DNA from: Alphaproteobacteria bacterium
GTDB taxonomy: Bacteria > Pseudomonadota > Alphaproteobacteria > DSM-16000 > Inquilinaceae
Assembly: GCA_028281265.1 (NCBI GenBank)
Contig: JANQKE010000214.1
Coordinates: 1 to 35,135, forward strand
Direction: 5' to 3'
DNA length: 35,135 nt
Within the stretch, counting starts at the first letter, position 1, and each line of letters starts with the position of its first letter. Below, in pieces: positions 19,360-26,358 of this stretch. The notes beneath the pieces are model-generated. The model had not been told where the DNA came from and searched no databases. It saw only the letters and a program-made list of their open reading frames with translations. The position numbers were made by a program, and so were the translations under genes.

Positions 19360-19365
19360 CGTCAA
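19338..19365 (-). promoter_or_regulatory. Predicted sigma70-like promoter of mraZ/dcw operon
   Basis: On the minus strand TTGACG (19365-19360) is followed after 16 nt by GATACT (19343-19338). These match the -35 and -10 consensus at five and four positions. Transcription would start near 19331, giving a leader of about 145 nt before the mraZ ATG. Confidence 0.45.
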
Positions 19366-19427
19366 CGTGAACCCCGCCGCCAGACCGTTGAATTTCTTTA
19401 GGATTCTTGATCAAAACTCTCGATCGT

Positions 19428-19454
19428 TGAATCAAACGACTCCAGTTTGATTCA
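19428..19454. repeat. Perfect 10-bp inverted repeat containing GANTC sites
   Basis: TGAATCAAAC (19428-19437) and GTTTGATTCA (19445-19454) are exact complements around a 7-nt spacer GACTCCA. Each arm and the spacer contains one GANTC site (19429, 19438, 19449), the target of the alphaproteobacterial cell-cycle methylase CcrM. It lies about 65 bp upstream of the predicted mraZ -35 box, a plausible place for an operator; a hairpin role is also possible. Confidence 0.5.
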
Positions 19455-19627
19455 GGTCTTATCTCAAGTGATGTATAAGGTATGATCTTGATTTGTTCTC
19501 TTTTATATCAGTGGCGAGCCATACGATCGGCCGGGCCGGCGCTGCGGTCGGTCTGGGCCGGCATGGGTCGCGGAGGCTCGATGCGTGGCCCTGCCTGGAA
19601 TCCGATGGGTCGACGGGGTGTCGGCGA

Positions 19628-19649
19628 CGGGCCGGTCGCGACCGGCCCG
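19628..19649. repeat. 22-bp perfect GC palindrome
   Basis: The half CGGGCCGGTCG is followed directly by its exact complement, ending at 19649. It lies in the GC-rich middle of the mraZ/RTX intergenic region. It could be a protein-binding site or a cruciform or hairpin; no T-tract follows on either strand, so an intrinsic terminator is unlikely. Confidence 0.45.
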
Positions 19650-19696
19650 GTCTCAAACGATGCTTTGCAGAATGCGACGAAGGCCTCTCCGTTGAA

Positions 19697-19718
19697 TTGT
19701 GCAAAATGCAATGCACAA
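19697..19718. promoter_or_regulatory. Inverted repeat TTGTGCA-N8-TGCACAA upstream of RTX gene
   Basis: Two exact 7-bp arms (19697-19703 and 19712-19718) flank an 8-nt spacer that itself contains TGCA. The dyad is 22 bp long, a typical operator size, and sits 179 nt upstream of the RTX gene start. No regulator is recognised. Confidence 0.4.
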
Positions 19719-19896
19719 CGACGTCCTGCGTTCTGCGTTGCTCGGATTTGAAATTATTATTCTGTAGTCGAACTTATGAAGAACTTTCATTTCAATAATC
19801 CGGCCGATCCGATCTGGCACACCGCCTGCTCTTGTCCGGTCACCGACCCGTGCATTGGCGGGTCGAAGGCACATTGAGGATCGACGGAGCGCGACT

Positions 19897-22191
19897 ATGG
19901 ACACCACTTTCTACACGGCCGAGATCCTGACCGACGGCTATGTCACCTATGCCGATCAGCCGATTAGCTTCCGGTTCACCGGCCTGGAGCTCGAAGGCAC
20001 CGACGGTGGGGTGATGACCATCGTGCTGAGGGATGCCGACCCGGTGGAACAGCCGGTGCTGCGCATGGTCGGCAACGACGATTTCGAATACGCGCTGGTC
20101 GAGCTGGAGAAGAACGATCCCAGCCAGGAAGGCACGTCCACCACGGTCTTGACCTTCGATTGGGATCCGGCCGGTGATTTCGAAGACACCTACGAGTTCG
20201 AGATCTGGAACGAGGCGACGTCGAACACCCATTACCGTGCCGAGCTGGTCAGCGTGACCATGGAGGCGAACCCCCCTGTCGAGCCCGACAATCCCGGCGT
20301 CACCCAGACCGAGCCGGCATATGGCGGCTGGTGGGGCGGCGACGGCGACGACACCCTGACCGGCCAGGACACCGACGATCAGATGACCGGCGGTGCGGGC
20401 GACGACGTGATCGCCGGCGGCGACGGCGACGACACCTTGTCCGGCCATGACGGCGACGACGTCATGCAGGGCGGTGCCGGTGACGACAAGCTGTACGGCA
20501 ATGACGGCGACGACACCCTCAGCGCCGGCAACGGCGACGACATCGTCGAAGGCGGCGGCGGCGACGATCAGATCGAGGGCGGCTGCGGCGACGACGACAT
20601 GCAGGGCGAGCACGGCGACGACGTCCTCTACGGCAATGCGGGCGAGGATATCCTGGCGGGCAATGCCGGAGATGACGAGCTGTACGGTGGCGCCGGCAAC
20701 GACACCCTGACGGCCCATGGCGGCGACGATGTGGTGATGGGCGGCACCGACGACGGCACCGTCACCTACGAAGGCGAGATCGAGCCGCCCTTCGTGTCCG
20801 AAGACGTCACCGTCAAACTGGTCGGCGTCGGCGCCGGCCGGACCGTCACCGTCGAAAGCACCGATCCGGGGTTCGAGAGCGGCCGCACCTTCGCCGGTGA
20901 GATCCTGGTCGAAATCGACGGTGTGAAGCACCTGGCCTTCTGCACCGAGATCAACGAGCCGATCGGTTTCAGCACCTATGAGTACATCACCGCGCAACTG
21001 ACCGAGGTGCCGGACAGTGCCGGCGGGATGAGCCCCGAACAGGCCGACCTGATCAAGCAGCTCTACGAGATCATCGAGCTCGATCTCGAAGATCGCGGGC
21101 TCAGCAACGACGGTGCCCAGGATCTGCTCGTCGTCTCCAAGCCGGGCAATCAGGATCTGCTCACCCTGCCGGGCGACAAGACCTTGACCGCCGATCAGGC
21201 CACGGCGATCCAGATCCTGATCTGGGAGATCGTTCACGACTACGAGCCCGGCGGCGAGATCCCCTCGCTCGACGAGGGGGCGCTGACCTTCACCAATGTC
21301 CGGAACGGGGCCAAGGAGCTGTTCGAGGAGTACCGCTCCAAGCTCGAATACCCCAAGGCGCCGGACGCCTGTGCGGACGATGACTACGAGCTGACCGGGC
21401 ACGAGGGCGACAGCACCCTGGCCGAGGGCGATCTGGTTGGCGTCGAGGTCGGCGACGAGCTCTACGGCGACGGCGGGGCCGACACCTTCATCTACCGTGC
21501 CGGCGACGGCGTGGACCGGATCTGGGATTTCAAGGCCGACGAGGGCGATGAGATCCATGTCTACGGTTTCGACGGGGTCGAGCGGGTCGAGATGGTCCAG
21601 TTCGACGGTGACCAGCATGAAAGCACGATGCTGGTGTTCGGCGACGACCAGGCGATCGTGTTCAACGACTCCCCCATGGCACCGAGCGAGGCCGACGGTT
21701 TCGACGGCGTCCGGTTCTTCGACGCCGCCGGCGACGAGATCGGGCCGGCCGCCGAACCGAACGGTGCGCCCGTCGTCGATCCCGCACCGATGGTCGATCC
21801 CGTGCCGACGGCCGACCTGCCGGATGACGATCCCCAGGCTCCGGCGACGATCGATGCGGACCATGTCTACACGCCGGGCGGGGACGAGACGATCGTCGGC
21901 GGTCAGAAGGGTGATCTGGTTCTGGGCGGGACCGTGGATCGCTGGTGGGACGGCTTCACGGCGCAACTGTCCCTGACCAACACCGGTGAGGAGGCGATCG
22001 ACGACTGGGAGGTCATGCTGGATGTCGGCCACGATCTGAGCGCCCACTGGAACGTCACGGTGGTGGACGAGGAGGGCGGCATCGTCACTCTGGACGATGC
22101 GGGCTGGAACCAGTCGATCGGTGCCGGTGAGACCGTTTACTTCGGCTTCAACGGCGTTGGCGACTTCGATGGTGACATCATGCTGCTCTGA
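19897..22191 (+). CDS. Secreted RTX protein with TED-like domain and CBM2
   Basis: A 764-residue, strongly acidic protein, predicted to be exported by a type I secretion system and to bind calcium outside the cell. Layout: an unrecognised N-terminal domain (1-140) with no signal peptide; about fifteen RTX half-repeats of the GGxGDDxLxG type (148-283); a domain (about 288-490) with LAFCTE (Cys349) and AIQILIWEI (Gln439), resembling Cys-Gln thioester domains; a second small RTX-like block (about 519-545); a Pro/Asp linker (615-655); and a C-terminal CBM2-like module (about 658-764) with Trp684, Trp718 and Trp737 at the positions of the family's ligand-binding tryptophans. The ATG at 19897 is preferred over an upstream TTG because GGAG lies about 8 nt before it. 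It stands alone, divergent from mraZ, with its own terminator; no T1SS genes are nearby. A surface adhesin or matrix protein is inferred. Confidence 0.85.
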   Translation: MDTTFYTAEILTDGYVTYADQPISFRFTGLELEGTDGGVMTIVLRDADPVEQPVLRMVGNDDFEYALVELEKNDPSQEGTSTTVLTFDWDPAGDFEDTYEFEIWNEATSNTHYRAELVSVTMEANPPVEPDNPGVTQTEPAYGGWWGGDGDDTLTGQDTDDQMTGGAGDDVIAGGDGDDTLSGHDGDDVMQGGAGDDKLYGNDGDDTLSAGNGDDIVEGGGGDDQIEGGCGDDDMQGEHGDDVLYGNAGEDILAGNAGDDELYGGAGNDTLTAHGGDDVVMGGTDDGTVTYEGEIEPPFVSEDVTVKLVGVGAGRTVTVESTDPGFESGRTFAGEILVEIDGVKHLAFCTEINEPIGFSTYEYITAQLTEVPDSAGGMSPEQADLIKQLYEIIELDLEDRGLSNDGAQDLLVVSKPGNQDLLTLPGDKTLTADQATAIQILIWEIVHDYEPGGEIPSLDEGALTFTNVRNGAKELFEEYRSKLEYPKAPDACADDDYELTGHEGDSTLAEGDLVGVEVGDELYGDGGADTFIYRAGDGVDRIWDFKADEGDEIHVYGFDGVERVEMVQFDGDQHESTMLVFGDDQAIVFNDSPMAPSEADGFDGVRFFDAAGDEIGPAAEPNGAPVVDPAPMVDPVPTADLPDDDPQAPATIDADHVYTPGGDETIVGGQKGDLVLGGTVDRWWDGFTAQLSLTNTGEEAIDDWEVMLDVGHDLSAHWNVTVVDEEGGIVTLDDAGWNQSIGAGETVYFGFNGVGDFDGDIMLL

Positions 22192-22260
22192 TCGGCGTAT
22201 TTCCCGGTTTACCTGAATTCCATACCCTCTAATGTACTGTTTGAGAGTTGCTCCTAACTC

Positions 22261-22294
22261 AGCCCGGGATCGAACGGTCCCGGGCTTCTTTTTC
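22261..22294 (+). terminator. Intrinsic terminator of the RTX gene
   Basis: A perfect 9-bp stem (AGCCCGGGA at 22261-22269, TCCCGGGCT at 22278-22286) with an 8-nt loop is followed at once by TCTTTTT. It lies 70 nt past the RTX stop codon. This is the clearest rho-independent terminator in the window. Confidence 0.9.
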
Positions 22295-22514
22295 GTCTCG
22301 GATCCGGTGTGGTTGGGTGTGATGGGGTCGTCACTCCGGGAGGCGACGCGGTTCTGCCGAGCCGGTTTTGCCGGATCGTTCGGGGCCAGGCAGCCGGCGG
22401 CGGTTCACGCCCGGCTGCCGGTGACCCGGCGCTGCCACCCGGTCGGCCGGCGACACCGATGCGCAGGGTTGAGCCTCCGGTGCCGCATGCCCACGCCGGC
22501 AGATCCAGCCGGTC

Positions 22515-22598
22515 GTCCCTGAAAACACTCTAACTCTTTGAAGTAGATCAACTTATCTGTGTTCGGGCGAGTCCATGTGAACGCAGGTCGCTCCAGCG
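22515..22598. repeat. Intergenic repeat copy A, with a joined 18-nt motif
   Basis: Positions 22528-22598 align without gaps to 25326-25396 (71 nt, 56 identical, 79%). The central dyad is degenerate here. The preceding bases 22515-22532 (GTCCCTGAAAACACTCTA) match the reverse complement of 35025-35042 at 17 of 18 positions, so this locus joins parts of two repeat types. It resembles the short palindromic intergenic elements common in alphaproteobacteria; the family name is not known to me. Confidence 0.6.
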
Positions 22599-22641
22599 CG
22601 TGCCGACGTGCTTGGCCGTCGTGCGGTGGTGGCACGCTTGC

Positions 22642-23067
22642 TCACGCTGTCGTCCATCGCTTGTAGGTAAGAGCCATGGCGAGGCAGCTTTCCAGCGCAT
22701 CTTTGGAATAGCCATCTTCAAGCGGCAGGTGGATTGCGCGGTTGCCAACGAATGCGAGCTCTCCGCTGTGACGCTCGCGAAAGTCGTCCACAAGTCTTGT
22801 CGTGCAGATAAACAGGACCTGGGCAACGTCCGGCGCTTTTGCCGACCATGCGAGGCGGACCGTACTCCCGGCCTTCGTCGCCTCGGTCAGATAGGCTGGC
22901 TCGCCCCATTTGAGGGTCTCGGTCAGCGGGCCGACCTCCAGCCGCTCTGCAAGGTCGAGGATGGTCATGCGTACCTCAAGGAGGCGTGCGCGGGCGCTCG
23001 GCGGGTACCGATCAAAGGCGGCGGCCATGTCCGCAGGCATAGCTGGGGGTCCATTCGCGCTCGCCAT
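22642..23067 (-). CDS. DUF1801 domain protein
   Basis: A small soluble protein of 141 residues of the DUF1801 (YdhG-like) family, whose biochemical function is not established. The family hallmark LKWGEPAYL is at about residues 52-60, followed by a beta-rich part (VRLAWSAKAPDVAQVLFICTT) and a basic, aromatic C-terminus. The ATG at 23067 has GAGG about 9 nt upstream; an adjacent TTG codon is a less likely start. Base composition is visibly poorer in G+C than the neighbouring genes, as is the non-coding DNA upstream, which suggests recent acquisition. It is transcribed alone, convergent with the RTX gene. Confidence 0.85.
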   Translation of the reverse strand: MASANGPPAMPADMAAAFDRYPPSARARLLEVRMTILDLAERLEVGPLTETLKWGEPAYLTEATKAGSTVRLAWSAKAPDVAQVLFICTTRLVDDFRERHSGELAFVGNRAIHLPLEDGYSKDALESCLAMALTYKRWTTA

Positions 23068-23561
23068 CAATCAAACCTCGTGAAGACGATTGCCAGGGCA
23101 CTGATAGAAGATGTATTAGGTTTCGTTCATGGTTGAAAGCTACCACGGCAGGCTTGGCCGAAAACAGAAAGTTGCGGAGGAGCTTTGCACTTTTCAGGAT
23201 ATGCCACGATGCAGGTTTAGAACCATTCGGCACGCTTTGGCGACGGCGCTCCGAATACGGAAGCGGTTATTGAACGATGCCGCAGCATCCGTCATATGGG
23301 TTCAAAACGGACTTGGGAGACACCTGCTTGGAAACATACGATCAACACAAATCGATGTAGCATGCCCGAGCGCCATGTCGCGGAATCAGCCAGCACTGCG
23401 TGGTGAGCAGCTATTGCTTCCTGGAGTTACAGCGAAGGAATAGTTCGCGTTTTCATCCCGCACGGCTCGAGGGAGGGGGGCGAACGGAGCGCCGTCATGC
23501 CGGGCCGTCGGCCGAATGCACCGGCGGTGACGCGGCGGGGCATCCCTGATCGGAACGAGCG
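23068..23561. other. Low-GC intergenic region, no gene accepted
   Basis: This 494-nt stretch, markedly poorer in G+C than its surroundings up to about 23450, should hold the promoter of the DUF1801 gene and possibly that of the PAS gene. A plus-strand frame of 104 codons (ATG at 23129 to 23443) and a minus-strand frame of 73 codons (23012-23233) exist. Neither shows a recognisable motif, and the second overlaps the DUF1801 gene. I see no decisive promoter. A decayed acquired segment is possible. Confidence 0.4.
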
Positions 23562-24131
23562 GTGACGACCGAAGAAACCGACCCTTTTTCCAGCAGCGGC
23601 GATCCGGCGGCCGGACCGGATGCGGGGGCTCGCGGGTTTCGCTTCCGGAAGATCGACCGCGCGCCGCTGACCGACCCGGACGTGCTGATCACCGAGCCGT
23701 GCCGCCGGCTGGTCACGGCCTATCGGTTGCTGCTGCCGGACCCCACATGGTCGATCGACCTGCTGCCTGCGATCGGGCCGATCCTGCAGCATCTGTTTCT
23801 GATTCGCCGGCTCGGCCCGGGACGCTATCACTATCGCGTTCGGGGCGAGGAAGTGCGGCGCTTGATCGGCCGGGATGATGCGCCTGATCTGATCGACGGC
23901 GCCAGCGGCAATGCCTTCGACCGCGAACTCGCCCGGTATCTGGACTATGCCTGCGACACCGGGTCGACCATGCGTTGCTATGGTGACCTCGAGCAAAAGG
24001 ACCGCCTGCCGGTGCTGTTCGAAAGCGTCGACCTGCCGTTCCTGGACGATGGCGGACAACGTTCGGTCATCCTCGGGGCATTGTGCGGTATCGAGCGGGA
24101 TCAGGCGGTGCGGGCCGCCCCGGTACGGTGA
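23562..24131 (+). CDS. PAS_5-type domain protein
   Basis: A 189-residue cytoplasmic protein that resembles the alphaproteobacterial PAS_5 family, single-domain PAS proteins of unknown role. The pattern LLLPDPTWSIDLLPAIGPIL (about 56-75), then HLFLIRR, then the strand YHYRVRGEEVRRLIGRD, is the recognisable core; no output domain (kinase, GGDEF, HTH) is attached. The start is GTG at 23562 with a modest GGA upstream. The last four bases overlap the GTG of the following gene (GTGA), so the two are likely co-translated. The ligand or signal cannot be told from sequence. Confidence 0.7.
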   Translation: MTTEETDPFSSSGDPAAGPDAGARGFRFRKIDRAPLTDPDVLITEPCRRLVTAYRLLLPDPTWSIDLLPAIGPILQHLFLIRRLGPGRYHYRVRGEEVRRLIGRDDAPDLIDGASGNAFDRELARYLDYACDTGSTMRCYGDLEQKDRLPVLFESVDLPFLDDGGQRSVILGALCGIERDQAVRAAPVR

Positions 24132-25339
24132 GGCCGATCCCGGTCGACCGGGGCCAGGCCAGGCGGATCGCCCTAGCGGCCCAGGGATTCGGGGCGCGGC
24201 GGACCGCCGCCGTGTCGTCCTGGCCCCGGATCGCCGGGATGATCGACCGCCTGGGTGTTCTGCAGATCGATTCGGTCAGCGTGCTCGCCCGCTCGCACTA
24301 TCTGCCGGTGTTCTCCCGCATCGGCCCGTATGACCGGGCGGCGCTCGACCGCCACAGCCTGGGCGCGCGGGGTCGCCGGCTGTTCGAGTACTGGGCCCAC
24401 GAAGCCTCGTTCCTGCCGCTGGCGAGCCAGCCGCTGTTCCGCTGGCGCATGGCCCGCGCCGCCGCCCATGACGGCATCTACAAGGGCCTCGCCCGGTTCG
24501 GGGCGGAGCGGCGGGACTATCTCGACACCGTCAAGCGGGAGATCGCCGACAAGGGCCCGGTGACGGTGCGCGAGCTGGACGATCCGGGGGACAGGGCGGG
24601 TCCCTGGTGGGGCTGGAGTGCGGGCAAGACCGCCCTCGAATACCTGTTCTGGACCGGCGACGTCACCGCTGCCGGCCGACGCGGGTTCGAACGGGTCTAC
24701 GACCTGACGGAACGGGCGCTGCCGCCGGCCATCCTCGGCCTGCCGACCCCGCCGGAACCCGAAGCGGTCGACGCCCTGATGCGGCAGTCGGCACGTGCCT
24801 TGGGGATCGCCACCCAGGCCGATCTGCGGGACTATTTCCGGCTGCCGGTCGATCTGTGCCGGGCGTCGGTCGCCCGGCTGGTCGAGGCGGGAGCGCTGCT
24901 CCCGGCCGACGTCGAGGGCTGGGGGCGGCCAGCGTATCTGGCCGCCGATGCCGAGGCTCCGGCCCGGTTGAGCCCGACCGCCCTGGTCGCGCCGTTCGAT
25001 TCGCTGGTGTGGCAGCGAGAGCGGACCGCGCGGCTGTTCGGCTTCCACTACCGGCTCGAATTCTACACCCCGGCCGAGCGGCGCCGGTACGGCTACTATG
25101 TGATGCCGTTTCTGATGAACGGCCGGCTGGTCGGCCGGGTCGACCTCAAGGCCGACAGGGCCGCGAGCGTCCTCAGGGTCGAGGCGGCGTTTCACGAGGA
25201 GGCAGAGCGGCCGCACCGCATCGCCCCCGCCCTGGCGGCGGAACTGGCACTGCTGGCCGGCTGGCTCGGCCTTGCGGGGGTCCGGTCGGCCGGACGGGGT
25301 CCGCTCGCCGGCGCGCTGACCGATGCTCTAAATCTCTGA
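24128..25339 (+). CDS. YcaQ/AlkZ-like winged-helix DNA glycosylase
   Basis: A 403-residue protein of the HTH_42 family (tandem winged helices). Characterised members such as E. coli YcaQ and Streptomyces AlkZ excise bulky or cross-linked alkylated bases. The active-site motif in YcaQ-type enzymes is Gln-hydrophobic-Asp; here Gln46-Ile47-Asp48 lies in GVLQIDSV. Other family features are LARSHYLPVFSRIGPYD just after it, LFEYWAHEASFLPL, a central winged-helix part and the C-terminal YGYYVMPFLMNGRLVGRVDLK strand pair. The GTG at 24128 overlaps the PAS gene stop; a longer start inside the PAS gene is less likely. The last codons and stop lie in a repeat element (25326-25396). Substrate range is inferred from the family. 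Confidence 0.87.
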   Translation: MRPIPVDRGQARRIALAAQGFGARRTAAVSSWPRIAGMIDRLGVLQIDSVSVLARSHYLPVFSRIGPYDRAALDRHSLGARGRRLFEYWAHEASFLPLASQPLFRWRMARAAAHDGIYKGLARFGAERRDYLDTVKREIADKGPVTVRELDDPGDRAGPWWGWSAGKTALEYLFWTGDVTAAGRRGFERVYDLTERALPPAILGLPTPPEPEAVDALMRQSARALGIATQADLRDYFRLPVDLCRASVARLVEAGALLPADVEGWGRPAYLAADAEAPARLSPTALVAPFDSLVWQRERTARLFGFHYRLEFYTPAERRRYGYYVMPFLMNGRLVGRVDLKADRAASVLRVEAAFHEEAERPHRIAPALAAELALLAGWLGLAGVRSAGRGPLAGALTDALNL

Positions 25340-25396
25340 AGTCGATCACCTTGCCTGCGTTCAGATGAGCCCATCTGAACGCAGGTTGATCTAGCG
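25326..25396. repeat. Intergenic repeat copy B with 14-bp hairpin
   Basis: This is the 71-nt partner of 22528-22598 (79% identical without gaps). It contains a perfect 14-bp dyad: CCTGCGTTCAGATG (25354-25367) and its complement at 25372-25385, with loop AGCC. The element starts inside the 3' end of the glycosylase gene, supplying its last codons and stop, and ends just before the convergent permease gene. The hairpin may separate or stabilise the two transcripts; there is no U-tract. Confidence 0.65.
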
Positions 25397-25401
25397 GCCG
25401 G

Positions 25402-26358
25402 TCACGCCACGCCGTTCGGGACGGCCGGCGCGCGATAGAGCTTTCTGGCCAGCCAGCCATAGCGCGGGGCGAACAGCATCGCCGCGCCCTGGAACAACCC
25501 GGCGACCACCGCGATCATGCCCGCAGCGCCGACCGCATTGGGCAGGCCGATCAGGCCGGGCCCGAACGCCGCGACGAGATACCCGAGCGCTCCCGCCAGC
25601 CCCGCCACCGCCGCGCTGATCCAGAGCTGGGATCTGAGATCGTCGGTCAGCATCCGCGCCGTGGCGGCGGGGCAGATGAACATCGCGATCACCAGGATCG
25701 AGCCCACCGCGTCGAAGGCGGCGACGGCCGTCACCGCCACCATCACCACCAGGCCGATCGAGATCGGCCGCGCGTTGACGCCGACGCTGATCCCGAAGCC
25801 CGGATCGAAGGTGCTGATCTTGAGTTCCTTGAAGAACAGGGCGATCAACGCGGCGACCAGCGCGGTGACGACGACCAGACGGACGATCGTCTCCGGCACG
25901 CCGGCCAAAGCCGCCGGGTCGATCAGCGAGTGCCAGCCTTCGGCATCCAGCCACAGGGTGGCTTCGAGATTGCCGTAGAGCGCGTGCTTGACGTCGAGAT
26001 GCACCCCGCGGGCGCCGGACTGTTCCAGCAACAGCACGCCCAAGGCGAACATGGCCGTGAACACCACCCCCATCGCCGCTCCGGGCTCCAGATTGCCCAG
26101 CCGGCGGATCACCTCGATCAACAGCACCGAGACGAGCGCGGCCGCCCCGGCACCCAGCATCATCGGCCAGGTCGCGATCTCCCCGGTGATCAGGAAGCCG
26201 ACCACGATTCCCGGCAGAACGACATGGCTGATCGCGTCGCCCACCAGCGCTTGCCGGCGCAGCACCAGGAAGTTGCCTAGGAGGCCGCAGGAGATCGCGG
26301 CCAGCATGCCCACCAGGATCGCCGGCAGGTCCAGTTGCAGAAAGGTGACGGCATCCAT
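25402..26358 (-). CDS. Mn/Zn ABC transporter permease (second)
   Basis: Integral membrane subunit of a cluster-9 (ABC-3 family) metal importer. The 318 residues hold about eight or nine hydrophobic segments. The family pattern GLLGNFLVLRRQALVGDAIS, followed by HVVLPGIVVGF, appears near the N-terminus, with AFDAVGSILVIAMFICPAAT in the later half, close to the homologous motif of the first permease. The ATG at 26358 overlaps the first permease stop by one base (TGATG). Metal specificity cannot be read from the permease itself. It is the last gene of the operon. Confidence 0.92.
   Translation of the reverse strand: MDAVTFLQLDLPAILVGMLAAISCGLLGNFLVLRRQALVGDAISHVVLPGIVVGFLITGEIATWPMMLGAGAAALVSVLLIEVIRRLGNLEPGAAMGVVFTAMFALGVLLLEQSGARGVHLDVKHALYGNLEATLWLDAEGWHSLIDPAALAGVPETIVRLVVVTALVAALIALFFKELKISTFDPGFGISVGVNARPISIGLVVMVAVTAVAAFDAVGSILVIAMFICPAATARMLTDDLRSQLWISAAVAGLAGALGYLVAAFGPGLIGLPNAVGAAGMIAVVAGLFQGAAMLFAPRYGWLARKLYRAPAVPNGVA

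Larger units (their letters stand above)
19185..19896. other. 712-nt divergent regulatory region mraZ / RTX gene
   Basis: No credible coding sequence is seen in this gap. It is clearly richer in A+T than its surroundings in two patches (about 19380-19510 and 19670-19800), separated by a GC-rich patch. It holds a promoter with TGGNN repeats for mraZ, five GANTC sites (19296, 19402, 19429, 19438, 19449), a 10-bp inverted repeat, a 22-bp palindrome and a 7-bp inverted repeat, listed separately. A plus-strand promoter for the RTX gene is expected. TATGAT (19481) and the pair TTGAAA (19748)/TATGAA (19775) were seen, but neither has good spacing to a partner. Confidence 0.6.
22192..22641. other. 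Convergent intergenic region after the RTX gene
   Basis: This 450-nt gap lies between two convergent genes. It holds the RTX terminator (22261-22294), about 220 nt of GC-rich sequence in which nothing is recognised, and a repeat element (22515-22598). Short open frames here show no motif or plausible ribosome-binding site. Confidence 0.5.

Noticed and set aside
19441-19510. Plus-strand promoter for the RTX gene (TATAAG or TATGAT with TTGATT)
   Set aside because: Spacing between the hexamers is 21 nt or more, or no matching -35 exists, so no confident promoter could be assigned.
19855-19896. Upstream TTG start adding 14 residues to the RTX protein
   Set aside because: The ATG at 19897 has a well-placed GGAG, and the added residues (Arg-rich) do not fit the acidic protein.
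20332-20745. Tandem DNA repeat rich in GGCGACGACG taken for a satellite or CRISPR-like array
   Set aside because: It encodes in-frame RTX nonapeptides; the periodicity is explained by the protein.
22295-22527. Possible small gene between the RTX terminator and repeat A
   Set aside because: Open frames there are short, have no ribosome-binding site and no motif.
23129-23443. 104-codon plus-strand frame in the low-GC gap
   Set aside because: It shows no recognisable motif and no strong ribosome-binding site, and its composition is compatible with chance in a lower-GC stretch.
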